From Trema orientale (lineage: Eukaryota > Streptophyta > Magnoliopsida > Rosales > Cannabaceae), in assembly GCA_002914845.1 (NCBI GenBank), contig JXTC01000310.1:27702-91701 (forward strand): a stretch of 64,000 nucleotides of DNA, read 5' to 3'. This document shows positions 36,679 to 48,060 of this stretch, piece by piece (positions within the stretch are counted from its first letter, which is position 1; every line of letters starts with the position of its first letter). The notes beneath the pieces are model-generated. The model was not told the DNA's origin. It worked only from the letters and a program-made list of their open reading frames with translations, and did no database searches. Made by a program: the position numbers and the translations under genes.

Positions 36679-38563
36679 TCATTCTGTTTTGGTGAGCTTG
36701 AAATGATCCAAGGGTGAAGTCCCATCAAGGCCCTTTGTACCGAAATAAGCAATATAGTCTCTGACTGTGGTTTCTCTATACTTGGGTGGATTATTGTCTG
36801 ATGACAACTCCTTGATGGGTCCATATAATTTTGAGGTCGGCATTAAACCCGTGCAGAAGAAGGTTGCAATGGATACTCTGGGACCCACATGGCTCGCCAG
36901 AACTCTATGCTCAACACTTTTAAATTTGTCATTTGATATGAGCTGAAGACAGTGAAGAACAGAGAAAATATGAGACGTAACTCGAGAACTATTGGTAAGG
37001 AAAGAAAATATAGTAGTACATAAAGTCACAGATTAGGACCACATCTAGGACTAGGCAAAGTTCTACAACATCAAATTTGTAAATAACAAGATCATCAGTC
37101 ATTCAAATTTGTAATAACAAGATCATCAGTCATTCAAATTTGTAATAACAAGATCATCAGTCATTCTTCGGTGTGAAACTCCAGTGGATTTTTCTCGGTA
37201 TAGGCTCTAGACTAATAGAAGTTTCAGATGCAATAATTTGTGACAAGGCTGTCAAAAACAAGATTCACGGAACTCTTTTTGTCAGAGTGCTAAACGGAAA
37301 TCTAATCCTAGACAAAGTCGTTCGGGTTGAGAAAGATAACAATCTTTAGCATTTAAAACTCGATAAAAGAAGCAAAACAGAACAATTAACAAACACATAA
37401 GAGTGAAGAAGACACAAAAATCCGGTAAACGAAGTACATGCCTGAAGAAGATCTCCAACGTTTATCACTAGAGCTCCAGGTAGAGGGGATACGTGGATCC
37501 ACGTATTGTCGATTAGAACCTGGAGACCACCAATGTCATCTTGAAGAAGCACAGTTAGGAAATCAATGTCCCCGTGCTTGCTTACTCCCATTGTTAGTTC
37601 TGGCTGCGGGCACGGCGGATAGTAATGGCACATAATGTTTAGTCCCTCAGCGCAATCCATGTCGTACAAGTGATTTGGGTTCAGCCCCAGAGCCTCAGAA
37701 AGCAACTCAAACAGCAAGATTCCTAGTTTCATTACTTGCTTCGAGTACTCCATAAGTATGTCTCTTCAAGTAGGGAAAACAAACATTTTTGACTGTCACG
37801 CTTCATTTTCATCTTAATTAGTACTACTAGTACTCCTCCAAAAGAGAAAATTAAGTACCGAGTAAATCAGTGTTAAAGGGTATTACAGATTCATAAAGTA
37901 GCAGGACAACAATAAGCTGCTAACTGGGTTAGATTTAAAAATTAGACATAAATTTAATCTGAAAATTGTGAACTAAAAATGAAGTTGGCTATAAAGATCT
38001 GTGAAATACCTGCAAACAAGGGGCAAGTCTTCTGGTTTTGGAGATTCAGGAGCCATCCGACAACTGAACGAATCCCTCCAATCCGCTGATGGAGAGGTAT
38101 ACAGATTAATGTTGGTGTTATAGACCAGTGTCCGGGTGAAATCTCGGGAATAAAAGGCTTTCTTCACCTCGGTTTCTTGCTCGTAAAATCGACGAACTCC
38201 ATCTTTCATCTCCTCCATGACACTCTCTGGGATTCCATGGTTGACAATTTGGAAGAAGCCCCACTTCTCGGATGCTTCTCGTACTCTGTCAACGATTTCC
38301 TTTCGATCAAATGAATCCACGGTAAGGCATCCAAGGTCTATAACCGGAATATTCAACTGGGCATCTCCGGAAACAGAGTTACTCTGAGTAAAGCTATCAG
38401 ATATGGACTTACGAAAGATACGAGGTATCTCAGTAATCCCGGCATCGACGAGACCTTTAACGCCGGCCTTTGTCTCGTCAAAAGCTTTTAGTTCAGTTGC
38501 TCTATCATATTCTGCCTTGAATGTGGCTGCAGGAGCAGCTTCATCTGAGCTGTTCAACGCCAT
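36679..38563 (-). CDS. ACCH-6: 2-oxoglutarate/Fe(II) dioxygenase
   Basis: Exons 38563-38010, 37763-37442 and 36942-36679 give 379 residues. The start is the ATG at 38563 ([15 protein letters not shown]). An upstream ATG equivalent to that in sister genes is out of frame here because the A-run between them has a different length. The ligands are H248 and D250 in an HGD triplet (Gly where sisters have Ala or Thr) and H304; R314-x-S316 follows. Intron 2 (499 bp) has a GC donor and contains three 31-bp tandem units. The closest relative is ACCH-12: both share the [18 protein letters not shown] insert region and the promoter. Substrate unknown. Confidence 0.94.
37072..37163. repeat. 31-bp tandem repeat in ACCH-6 intron 2
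   Basis: Three units of CATTCAAATTTGTAATAACA plus AGATCATCAGT (the first has one extra A). This explains why this intron is longer than in ACCH-12. Confidence 0.9.
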
Positions 38564-38633
38564 TTTTTTCCCTTTTTTTTTTTTTCTTCTTGATCCCAGT
38601 TTAGCCTTTGATCAAGTTTCATTACAGATAGAT

Positions 38634-38670
38634 GTTATATTATACTAGAAAAAGCCACGTCAAGTCAACT
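38634..38670 (-). promoter_or_regulatory. ACCH-6 core promoter: TATA-like box and W-box/ACGT cluster
   Basis: On the minus strand GTTGACTTGACGTGGC is followed within a few bases by CTAGTATAATATAACATC. TTGACT is a W-box (WRKY target core) and ACGTGGC is an ABRE/G-box-like core. The same arrangement occurs upstream of ACCH-12. Function is inferred from motif and conservation. Confidence 0.55.
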
Positions 38671-39039
38671 TTGTAGTGCTGAAAATGAATATAAAAAAGG
38701 AATTAAAAAAAAAAGAAGAAAAGAAAAAAGAATACTTTGTGAAATATGAGAAACGTGACAATTGTCATGGATAATATATAGATTTATAGATTTTCATTAT
38801 CTTTTTCAACAAGTTGCTAGATGTGACATGTCTTATAAAAGAATTAAAATTTCAAGAAAATGCCAATTAGACCTATTGGTTCCGAAGACAAAGTCCTTTG
38901 GAAATGAAATGAAAAAAAAAATTAAAGAACAGATATTCAGAGTCAGACTCATATTCGAGTCCTAAATGCTTAGTTGGATTGATCGTAATTCTGATTATAA
39001 TTAATCTGTTAGAACTAACCGATAAAGATAGCAAAAATA

Positions 39040-40686
39040 TGTACTGTTATAACCGTTTTTTGTATTCTTACCGAATATAATTAATTATCTAATTAATTAT
39101 GTAAAGTGAATATACAGAAAATTATGACATGGATGTTGCAATACTGAAAAGTAAAAATTTGACACACAATATTTTTATTTGGTTCAACTATCTCCCGATA
39201 GTCTACATCTAAGGGGCCACGCCCAGAGAAATAAACTTATTAGTAAAGAATAACGTTAGTACAAACACCAATCAAATTTAAAAGACTCACTTTCTTAAAT
39301 ATTACAACATGCAAGTACCTTTTTACTAATCTGTGTAGCGAGCTCCCCTCGACTTGATTTGATTCCTTCTGTTTGAACTCCCTTCAGATTTCACAGAATC
39401 TGTCCTCTCCCGAAGACTTGATGTACTTCTCCTGAAGCGCTCTCACGACTAAGAATCCCTCCTAGTCTCTCAATACAAAATATAGACAGATTTTACTAAG
39501 TACTGCACTAAAGGCAATCACAAATATACAAGGCACACTTAGGACTCTAAACTAGACTCTTATTATATTGCTTGAGGTCTTCCAATCTTTAGCAATCTGC
39601 AAGACACATTTTTTCCATCATAAATACTGATTGGAAGCCAATTAAATCAGTCAAAGATAAGTTTTCCGCAATCAAAGCTGATCTGAAATAATTGCTGATT
39701 CTGTACAGTGATGTTATAACATCGGCCCTGTCTAAACAGCCAGATTTGTAAACTTTCTAGAAGAAATATTGATTTGTTACCTGAAATAAAAAATCCATTT
39801 TTTACACAAATCAAACAAATAAAAAGTGTTCACACAAAAAAGAATCAGCTAAGAATAAATAAGGAAACGACACCTCAAGAAATAAAAATTAATACTCATA
39901 CAATAAGGTAGTTTCCATAAAATATAAACTGTCAAAGTAATCAGATTAAATTAGTCCCAAAATTTATAATCTGATTGATTGAAATCAAGATTGATTATTT
40001 TTAGAAATATTAACCAATTAATATTAGTAATCACACAATAATCAATCTTCATTAAAACACGCCTAAATAAGAAAAGAATATGTAAATATAATTTTCCTAC
40101 AACGCAAACATTAATCATTGATATTTCTGATCAAAACACAACTAACTGAATAGATTTTTAATCATAAGACAGTTGTAAAATTCGGATAAATACGTTTAAA
40201 AATGACAGGACAAATATTCCAGTGATATTGCAATATTAACACAGAATCACTGTCAATAAGCATAGACAGTGATGTTGCAACATTTCAAATGACAACAGGC
40301 TTTGCCCTTTCAATCTCCCCCTTTGGCATTTTTTTGGGCAAAATATTTGTACCTGCAAAAACTAGTTATTCCCTGTAAAAACAATTCGTGTTTGGCCAGA
40401 ATTTTGTATTTTTTGCAACTACTCCCCCCTTTTTGGCAAAAATAGCCAAAGGCAGTTACAAATCACTACAGAATTCATAATATGGTTAAAGATAGCAAAT
40501 GAAAACCAAAATTCACATATAATAAACCAATGTCATAAGTTGCTCAATGTTATAATATGAGCTCAATTCTTGTAGAAAAACAAAAACAGAAAATAGAACA
40601 AAATACTAAACCAGAAATCAGAATTTGTCTGTGATATACATCACTTACTATCGATAAACAGAAAAACAGGAACTTCAAGAAAATCT
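39040..40686. other. Non-coding flank of a degenerate retroelement
   Basis: The ACCH-6 upstream homology ends near 39035. The following sequence contains phrases common in plant LTR-element flanks (for example TCTCCCCCTTTGGCATTTTT at 40313) but I could not pair LTRs. No coding frame. Confidence 0.4.
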
Positions 40687-43600
40687 TTAAGCAGAAAGAG
40701 GAGCTGGAGAAGCATCTCCCACATCAATGTCCATCATCATGCAAATTGCAGATAACATTCGCTCCATCTTGTCCAAATGAGCAAGCACGGCTGAATTTGC
40801 AGCACTTGTATCTGCAGTACCAGATGTTGTAACATTAGGATCTGCAGCAGGCTCATCCTCCCCCTCAACAGAATCTCTCTCTTTCATTCTGAACACCAGC
40901 TTGGACACAAGGGGAGTGAGATATTCAAAACTATAGCGTGGAGGTCTCTGCTTGGTTAGAACTCCATACATAAGCACTGGAAAGATTAATCTCTTGGTTG
41001 GAGTGGTGTTGTATTGTAAATCATAGATGTGGTTGAAAATCAACTGTGCCAAATTCACTTGGCCACCTATTCCAACGTCAAAGAGAAAACAAGCACAATC
41101 TCCATGCAGTGTATTGGAATGTGTGGTCGGCATCCAATTATCATTAGTAATGCGATGCAACCCTTTGTACTTTAGTGTCAGATCAGTGGTCTTAAAGATG
41201 CTATTCTTTGGCCATTTGGTTTGTGTACCAAGGATTTCACTAGCTACCTTGTTGAGAGGAAATTCTTTCTCAAAGTCATTAAACGGCCAAATAGGTATGT
41301 TTAGGAAATCGGCTATGATAGCAGGGAAAAAATCATAAAGCTGACCCCTAACAAACACTTTCCTATACCCTGATGAACCTGGTTTGTCTAATGTTAAGAA
41401 TTATTAGCCCAAGATTGACTACCCAAGAGGGGGGAGTGAATTGGGTTTTAAAACTTTTTGCGGAACTTTTCAACTATGTAAAACCATAGACCACTATTTT
41501 GATCTTTGAAGGTAAAACAACAATTATAGCAAGCACATAATAAAGATACCAAGTATAATAAGCACACTAAATATCACACACTCAATTAAATGGCTTGCAA
41601 TAAAGTAAAGAGTGTAGGGATAGAGAAAGTGCAAACTCGGTTTTTAACGAGGTTCGACAAACACGACGGTTTGCCTACGTCCCCGGCCCTCGGCAACGTG
41701 CTTTGAGCTTTCCACTAATCGGATCAAGGTTGTGGGCTTGACCAACCCTTTTACATAACAAGTGATTTCTCCTTAGGCACACTCACGCCTTTACAATAGA
41801 CTTGACTCCGGCTCTATTACGCCTAACTCGGATTGTTTAGACTTCGGTGCCAATCTCACCTATACCGGGTTGTTTAGACAATGGTGACAACCTCACCAAC
41901 TCACGGGTTGTTTAGACTCCAGTGACAACCTCACCTACACTCGGGTTGTTTATGATTCCGGTGGCAACCTCACCTCACAAATATAATTTAGTCTTTGTTA
42001 GATGGAACACTCAACTAAAATCTCTCTCAAATGAAAATATTTGATACAAGGTAAGCTTAGAGAGAATAAATGAGAACACAAGATATAATCTAGTTTAGCT
42101 CAATAGATTTTTGTGAAAAAGTGGATTTGAAAGTTTGGTTCACAAAAATTGGATTGAACACTTTGAATGTATGATATAAGCAATGTAAGGATGTTCAAAG
42201 ATAGTTTCAAGTGTTAGAAAAGCCTCTATATATAGACTTGAATGAAAACTAGCCGTTTATAGCCGTTAGATAGACATTCTGTCACTTTCGGTAGACCGAA
42301 AATGTGTTTTCGGTCGACCGAAAAAACTAGCCGTTGGTAGTGCGGTTCTAACGGTCGAATTTGAAAATTTGCTGAAAATAGGCAGGGGAATCGGTAGACC
42401 GAAAATGGATTTTAGGTAGACCGATTCTATCCGAGAGCAAACTTTCAATTTTATTTCAAGTCTTTTTCAATTATTTTCAAAATGTGACTTTATAAATTGA
42501 TTTATTATGTAATATAGGAACTATAGAAATTCATAAATCAATTTAAAAGCTTGTCTAAAATAAATTTCTTATTTTAATTTGAGATAAATAAATTTAACAG
42601 TTTTGCTTGGAAAACTTTCAATTTTATGAAAACTTTGAGCCATTAAGATCATATTTAGTGTAAACAAGTATTCAAATACAAGAACTAAGTGTTTAACCTT
42701 TGTTGATCTAAGTCTTGTATTCTTGATCTTTATCTTCAAGCTTGGTTATAATAAGTCCAATATATATCCATCTTCAAGCTTGATTTTTTGATAAACTTGA
42801 GTTAGAACTTTAAAAGCTATTTCACTACACACTCAAGTTAAATCATTAGTACTAAATCAAATGTTTATTATCTTCAAAATAGGAGTTAGTAAGATTGAAT
42901 CCTCAGTTTCCCAACATCTAAGTCTTCAGTCAAATTGGAATAAAATTCCTGAACTATCCTAGGGACAAAACCTTTGATTTCAGATACAGTATTCAATTAC
43001 TTTTGATCTTCAATACATTTTAAAGCCCTATTTTTTGAAATGACTTCAAGTGTATGTTTCTCTCAGGTATAAATTGATATTGTTCATAGATCTTCATAGA
43101 TTGAGCAGCATCTTTTGTATAATACCATGGAGAGAAAGAGTTTTCTGGGATAAAACTTGGTATTTCTGAAGAAGATAAATCTTTTCCTTTCTCATCAGCA
43201 GTGGCTTTCTTCTTCGGTTGTGTTGATTTCAAAGATTGGCCAAAAGCTTTTTGGGCCACAGACTTCTTCTTTGTCTTTGATGTTGTAACCAGTTCTGGTG
43301 CAATTGGTGGTGTCTGATCTGGTGGAAAAGTTGGGACATCAGCCTCAGGTTGTTGTTTTGAGACTGGTACAGAGGCTGCAGATGAATCAGCCTGTATTGA
43401 GACATTAGGTACATCAGTAGACTTCAGAGGCGTTGGCTCAATAAGCACCATTGGAACTGTGAGATTGGGAGATATTGGCACATCACCCATTTCAGCCGAT
43501 GGTGGAGTTGAAATCTCTGGCTCTGCAACAGATGTTGGAACATTCAAAGGAATTGCAGATTCAGTTTGGGTTGTCTCGTCATTTTTCTCAGGGGTAGTTT

Positions 43601-43751
43601 CTGGAGTATACCCAGGAGAAAAATCATCATCAGGAAGAGGGCTAGTATCCATTGTGTCTTTGGCAGCATCATCAACAGATGATGTTGGAACGTTGAAAAT
43701 CGTAGGTGGTACTTTCTTGTCCATTCCCTCTTTTAAAATCATAGTACTCAT
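40687..43751 (-). pseudogene. Retroelement-associated 'putative plant transposon protein' ORF, split by a solo LTR
   Basis: Upstream part 43751-43020 encodes 243 residues, Pro/Thr/Ser-rich and disordered, ending in a basic KKKSVAQKAFGQ-type stretch. Downstream part 41358-40687 encodes 223 residues with the features of the domain often named putative plant transposon protein (PF20167): GFVPRIVQEFY just before it, then KVFVRGQ, an L-x-x-T-x-x-x-W block and N-H-x-x-H-x-D/G-like segments. Between them lie a frameshift near 43020, an in-frame stop and a 1.5-kb solo LTR. The domain's function is not known; it is typical of large plant retroelements. Dead copy. Confidence 0.7.
41392..42916. mobile_element. 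Solo LTR, copia/SIRE-like (1525 bp), nested
   Basis: TGTTAAGAATTATT at one end and TTTCCCAACA at the other, with a perfect 5-bp duplication TCTAA (41387-41391 and 42917-42921). It interrupts the transposon-protein ORF, and removing it restores the local homology. Inside are four roughly 45-bp units based on GGTTGTTTAGAC...CAACCTCACC (41830-41975) and several copies of CGGTAGACCGAAAA (42289-42422). Confidence 0.92.
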
Positions 43752-44469
43752 TTTAATTGGCTACAAATTTCTGGTTATAAGTCCATTTTTAACAAATTAT
43801 ATACCGTTGAAAAAATAATTCGATAAGCTTTCCAATCATATAAAATATAACTCATTCAGACTAGTAAAATTCCCTGAAAAGTTAGTCGAAACTTCCGCTA
43901 TATTTTTACATCTTAACCCAAAACTCAAAAATTCGTAACTTTCTATTTACCCAACCAAATCACTCAAAATTTGTCTTGTTTGAATCTTAATATCAATTGG
44001 CTTCATGTTCTATCAGATTCTTCTCATATTTCATAAATAATTTATGAGCAATTCAAAATCTTAACCCCAGATATTCAATCTCAATCTCGAAATCAAACTA
44101 AAACATAAAACTTAATTGGTTAAGAGTTTATTACCTTAGGAGTGAGTCTCAATAATCTATGACAATGATCTCTTCACCAACTTCTTCGTCTCAATAATCT
44201 ATAACAATGATCTCTTCGCTAACTTCTTCTTCTTAATCGCATAGCCTCCAATCTCTCTCTCTAACTTTTTTTTCCTCTCTATAAAGCGTACGTATAAACT
44301 GAGCAGATTATTAGACCTTTTAGGGTTTCTTAAAGAGTTAATTGAATTACTAAATTGACCCTTAATAAACACCTATAGGTAAGGGCTAATTACACTTTTC
44401 ATTTATCTTTATATTCTTTATATTATATAAATAAATCCTTTTTTTCTTTTTAATGTACGGGTCATCACA
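43752..44469 (-). mobile_element. Solo LTR family L1, partial inverted copy
   Basis: On the minus strand it starts TGTGATGACCCGTACATT at 44469 and follows family L1 for about 700 bp, through the AAGCTTATCGAATTAT and ATAATTTGT landmarks. It then runs straight into the transposon-protein ORF at 43751. The rest of the LTR is missing. Confidence 0.85.
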
Positions 44470-44476
44470 TACCAAA

Positions 44477-44879
44477 TGTAACACCACTGGGCCTCACCTA
44501 AAAGTGCTAGCTTAAAGGTACTTTTGAGCTTATAGACCATCAGTTAAATACTCATGATCTTTCCAGAGTATACCCGATGTAGGACTTAGGGCGTTACAAT
44601 CTCCCCTCGTTAAGGGCCTAGCTTCCTCGCTAGGGGGTCCACATTCAATAGCCTATATATAACCCCTACGGGTGGGGTCCATATTCACCAAAATTCTGGC
44701 CTGTGACAGCCTTCCAGGGCCCACACAGGTATGGACTACATCAACATTGAATACCAAATATAAACCACTGGGCCTCACCCAAAAGTACTAGCTTGAAGGT
44801 ACTTTTGGGCTCATCTACCACCATTTAAGTATTCATGATCTTCCCAGAGCATACCCGGTGTGGGACTTGGGGCATGACA
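44477..44879 (-). mobile_element. Complete TRIM retrotransposon (403 bp)
   Basis: Two direct repeats of about 122 bp (44477-44598 and 44759-44879) flank a 160-bp centre. Read on the minus strand, the LTR begins TGT(A/C)A(C/T)GCCC and ends in TGTTACA or its variant. Just inside the 5' LTR is TTTGGTATTCAATG, a degenerate initiator-Met tRNA primer site; the sister copy at 45880 keeps TTTGGTATCAAAGCC. Just before the 3' LTR is the purine tract GAGGGGAGAT. This is the full plan of a terminal-repeat retrotransposon in miniature. No protein is encoded. A PBS-like TACCAAA also precedes 44477, hinting at a tandem array. Confidence 0.85.
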
Positions 44880-44973
44880 TCTCCATCAGTGAATTGGAAG
44901 GATACATTTCATTTTCGAACTTGGGGCGTTACATCTCCATCAGTGAATTGGAGGGATACATTTCATTGTCGAA
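44866..44973. repeat. 54-bp tandem duplication across the TRIM/ACCH junction
   Basis: The last 14 bp of the TRIM LTR plus 40 bp of ACCH exon 1 (CTTGGGG..., then TCTCCATCAGTGAATTGG) occur twice in a row, at 44866-44919 and 44920-44973. The second copy retains GGGGCGTTACA where the first has GGGGCATGACA. Confidence 0.9.
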
Positions 44974-45834
44974 TGGCTCCTGATCCTCCAAAACCAGATG
45001 ACTTGCCCCTAGTATACAGGTATTTCACAGATCTATCTAGCAAACTTACTTTAGTTTAGTCCAGAACTTTTAGATTTTTTATTTATTTGTTTTTTTTTTT
45101 TTTTTTTTGACAAGATTGTTGTAACTGCAGACTCAAATCATTTTTAGTTTGTAAATCTAGCTTAATTAGTTTATGGTTACCCTGCTAGTTTTATGAATTA
45201 GTACTCCTCAAGTAATACTGAAATACATCGATCTTTTCCTTAACTTATGAACCAAACTACTCTTGATTTTCACAGTATCATGTAAATAGTTATTTGAGTT
45301 TATCACTCAGTTCTTAATTTCAAATTTTCCTAGAGTACTATACTACTATTAGTACTTGTACTCTTGGGAAAGTGGTATTTAAGATCAAAATGAAGCTAAT
45401 AGCTATTTGTTTTTCTACTTGTAGAGACATACTTATGGAGTATTCGAAGCAAGTAATGAAAGTAGGAATCCTGTTGCTCGAGTTGATTTCTGAGGCTCTC
45501 GGGCTGCATCCAAATCACTTGTATGACATGGATTGTGTAGAAGGACTATAAGTTTTTTGCCATTATTATCCACCCTGCCTGCAGCTAGAACTAACTATGG
45601 GGGTAACCAAGCACGCCGACCCTGACTTCTTCACTATGCTTCTTCAAGATGACATAGGTGGTCTTCAAGTTCTAAAGGATAACAAGTGAATTAACGTATC
45701 CCCTCAACCCAGAGCTCTAGTGGTAAACACTGGAGATCTTCTTCAGGCATGTAAACTTCTTTTCACAAAGATTCTTCTTTTCACAAAGATTCTTGTGCTT
45801 GTAATTGTTTTGTTCTTCTTCTTTTAGGTAAGCT
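44880..45834 (+). pseudogene. psi-7: inverted ACCH fragment between TRIM repeats
   Basis: The only ACCH copy on the plus strand. It holds the 3' end of exon 1 (to 45019, ending PDDLPLVYR), intron 1, all of exon 2 (45425-45746, 322 bp as in the sisters) and the start of intron 2 with its GC donor. Exon 2 has two stops: TAA at 45549-45551 and TGA at 45687-45689 (in place of the Trp of NKW). The iron-ligand triplet HAD is still readable. Exon 1's first part and exon 3 are absent. A complete TRIM lies directly before it and a partial TRIM directly after. Confidence 0.92.
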
Positions 45835-46001
45835 TCCAAAGTCTACACAGGTATGGACTGGGTCGGCTTTGATACCAAATGTAACACTACTGGGCTTCAC
45901 CCAAAAGTGCTAGCTTGGAGGTACTTTTAGGCTCATGTACCACCACTTAAATATCCATGATCTTCCCAGAGCATATCCGATGTGGGACTTGGGGCGTTAT
46001 A
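45835..46001 (-). mobile_element. Partial TRIM: 5' LTR, primer site and part of the centre
   Basis: LTR at 45880-46001 (122 bp). On the minus strand it is followed by TTTGGTATCAAAGCC, a good match to the initiator-Met tRNA primer site. About 45 bp of the centre follow before it stops at the ACCH fragment. Same family and orientation as the TRIM at 44477. Confidence 0.85.
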
Positions 46002-46760
46002 GATCTAGACTAATAGAACTCTTATTTTCAATAATTTGTGAACAAGACTATCACAAGAAAAATTCATGGAACTCTTTTATGAGAGTGCTACATAGAAATC
46101 TAATCCAAGATACGCAAAGTCTACAGTCTTTCCGGCAGTTTGTGTTGAGAAAACCTTTTTGTTCACCATTTTTTCCTTCTTTTTTTTTTTTAATCCTAAT
46201 TTAGCCTTTTGATCAAGTTTTACTATTAATAGATGTGGAAAGCCCAAAGTCAACTTTGTGGCGTAGAAAATGACGAAAAGAATAAAGATAGTTTATCAGA
46301 TTTGAAAAACGTGGGAAATGGTATAGATAATATATAGAAATGTAGATGTCATTATCTTTTTCATTTGCTAGATCTGACAGGCTTTATAAAGAAAGCATCA
46401 AAACTTCAAGACTATGCCTTTTTTCCCCCTCAAATTATTGGTGAGATTCATGGCTTACAATAAATAGTCTTCTTTGTTTGTTACAAAATATACAAAATAA
46501 ATAAATAAATAAGCGTGTAAGTTCAATAGTTAAGAAAACAAAAAGTTGAAAAGAAATGAGTCTGAAGCAAGCCTGAAACGTTGTAGACCTATTGGGATCC
46601 AGGAAAACATTCTTTGGGAAAGAAATGGACAAATTAAAGTACAAATGTTCCGGGTGAGACTTATATATTGAAGTCCTGATGATTGTTCAGTTGGATTGAT
46701 AACAATCCTGATTATAACTAATATATCATTATTAACAAATAAAGATATCATATTTTATAG
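46002..46760 (-). pseudogene. psi-8: ACCH remnant with promoter but almost no coding sequence
   Basis: 46002-46155 matches the distal part of intron 2 in the sister genes (the TTTGTGA-CAAG...CTTTCCGGCAGTTTG landmarks). It passes directly into the start-codon region (minus strand ATGGTGAAC at about 46169) and 5' flank. Everything from codon 3 to mid-intron 2 is deleted. The flank keeps the TTGAC W-box (about 46246-46251) and the usual upstream sequence to about 46760. A transcript from here could only be non-coding. Confidence 0.8.
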
Positions 46761-47089
46761 TGTGTAGTTCAGATAAACTATGGCCAATAAATAGCTAAAC
46801 AGAGCAGATCTAGTTTGTTTGCTATGATTTATTTTAGAGTAATTAGAAGCTAAGTTGCGTTTCAGTGAGTACAAGAAGAAGATCGAATAATGCTACAGCC
46901 TTTTTCTTTTTTTTTTTTTCAGAAAGATAAGTATTTCATGTTAACACCAAAATTTACACCAAATAATATGATATTTTTTTTAACGACACAACTTTAAATA
47001 TTATAATGCCACTCAGGTATGTTTGGAAAGGACCCCACATAATTTGCTACTAAGTTTTTTTGCGCAAAGAATGTGTGTATCTAGCATTA

Positions 47090-47420
47090 CTTATTCAACA
47101 TATGTTGAAGACCAAGGTAACAAAGGTGGTTGCTTGCGTAGATTATCACCCATGACTTTCTGTAGCTATCTCATATAAATTCCAAGGTCCTTAGTTTATG
47201 ACATTAGTGCAAACAAACGTGATTTTTAATCCTATTTCTCGTCATCAGACTCACTTTAACCTAAAGATTCTCCTCTTTTCCTCATATCTAATACTTGTTT
47301 CCGAGCTCTCTTTGACCTCTCACTATACGATTCCGAAGGTTGCTCCCTCTCTTCGCCATTCAAGTGACGATCAAGCACAGTAATTTATTCAAGTTTTCCA
47401 GCAAAGGTTTTCAAAACATG
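47090..47420 (-). repeat. Copy of the ACCH-2-type 3' flank
   Basis: Sequence from GTTGAAGACCAAGGTAACAA through CCGAGCTCTCTTT to CAAGTTTTCCAGCAAA parallels 18030-18370 downstream of ACCH-2. It marks the 3' border of a former duplication unit whose exon 3 is no longer recognisable. Confidence 0.55.
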
Positions 47421-47456
47421 TAATTAATATGTGCAACCAAAGTTTGAATTGAGAAA

Positions 47457-47746
47457 GGGCTCTATTTGGAACCTGGATTCTTGGAGGAAAAAAAATTACA
47501 AGAGAAAAGTTAAGGGGAAAAAATGCTGAAAATATTTTCCCAAAATTTTATAGAACTATATTTTGAAACTTTTCTCTTAATTCCTAATCAATTTGTCGGA
47601 AATTTATATACTAAAAAATGATATGAAATCTAACTCTTATTTTCCCTGAAAAATTTTTCTCTCAACATTTATTAAAATTCAAACATGTGAGAAATTGGAA
47701 TTCCTCGGAATTCTTTTTTTTTTTTTCCCTGGTTCCAAATAGGGCC
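47457..47746. mobile_element. MITE, GGGC-type, first of an adjacent pair
   Basis: 290 bp with inverted ends GGGCTCTATTTGGAACCTGG and, in complement, GGCCCTATTTGGAACCAGGG. The interior is rich in AAAATTT-like sequence. Target duplication not clear. Confidence 0.65.
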
Positions 47747-47769
47747 TCCTTTTAGAAATTTAAACTTAA

Positions 47770-48060
47770 GGCCCTGTTTGGAATCGGGATTTTTAGAAAG
47801 AAAAAAAATAATTCCTAAGGATTCTATTTTCTCTTGTTTAGATTCAAACAAAAATCGATAGAAAAAGCTCTCAAAGGAGGGGTAAGGGTTAGATTTGATA
47901 TCATTGTTTGATATATAAAAGTTCAATAAATTGATTAAAAAAGAGAAAAGTTACAAAATACAATTTTATTAAATTTTGTGAAAATATTTTCGGCTTTCTT
48001 TTTCATTGACTTTTCCTCGCAATTTTTTTTCAGCCAAATTTCTGGGTTCCAAACAGAGCC
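47770..48060. mobile_element. MITE, GGCC-type, second of an adjacent pair
   Basis: 291 bp with inverted ends GGCCCTGTTTGGAATCGGG and, in complement, GGCTCTGTTTGGAACCCAG. Flanked by TAA on both sides, as for PIF/Harbinger elements. Related to its neighbour at 47457 but in the opposite relative orientation inside. Confidence 0.7.

Noticed and set aside
44477..46001. Cassandra-type TRIM with an embedded 5S rRNA sequence
   Set aside because: Size and ends are similar, but I do not find the 5S internal promoter boxes in the 122-bp repeats, so I call it only a TRIM.
44880..46155. Simple inversion creating psi-7 from psi-8
   Set aside because: The inverted piece is not at the position where the deletion in psi-8 lies, and early exon 1 is missing from both.
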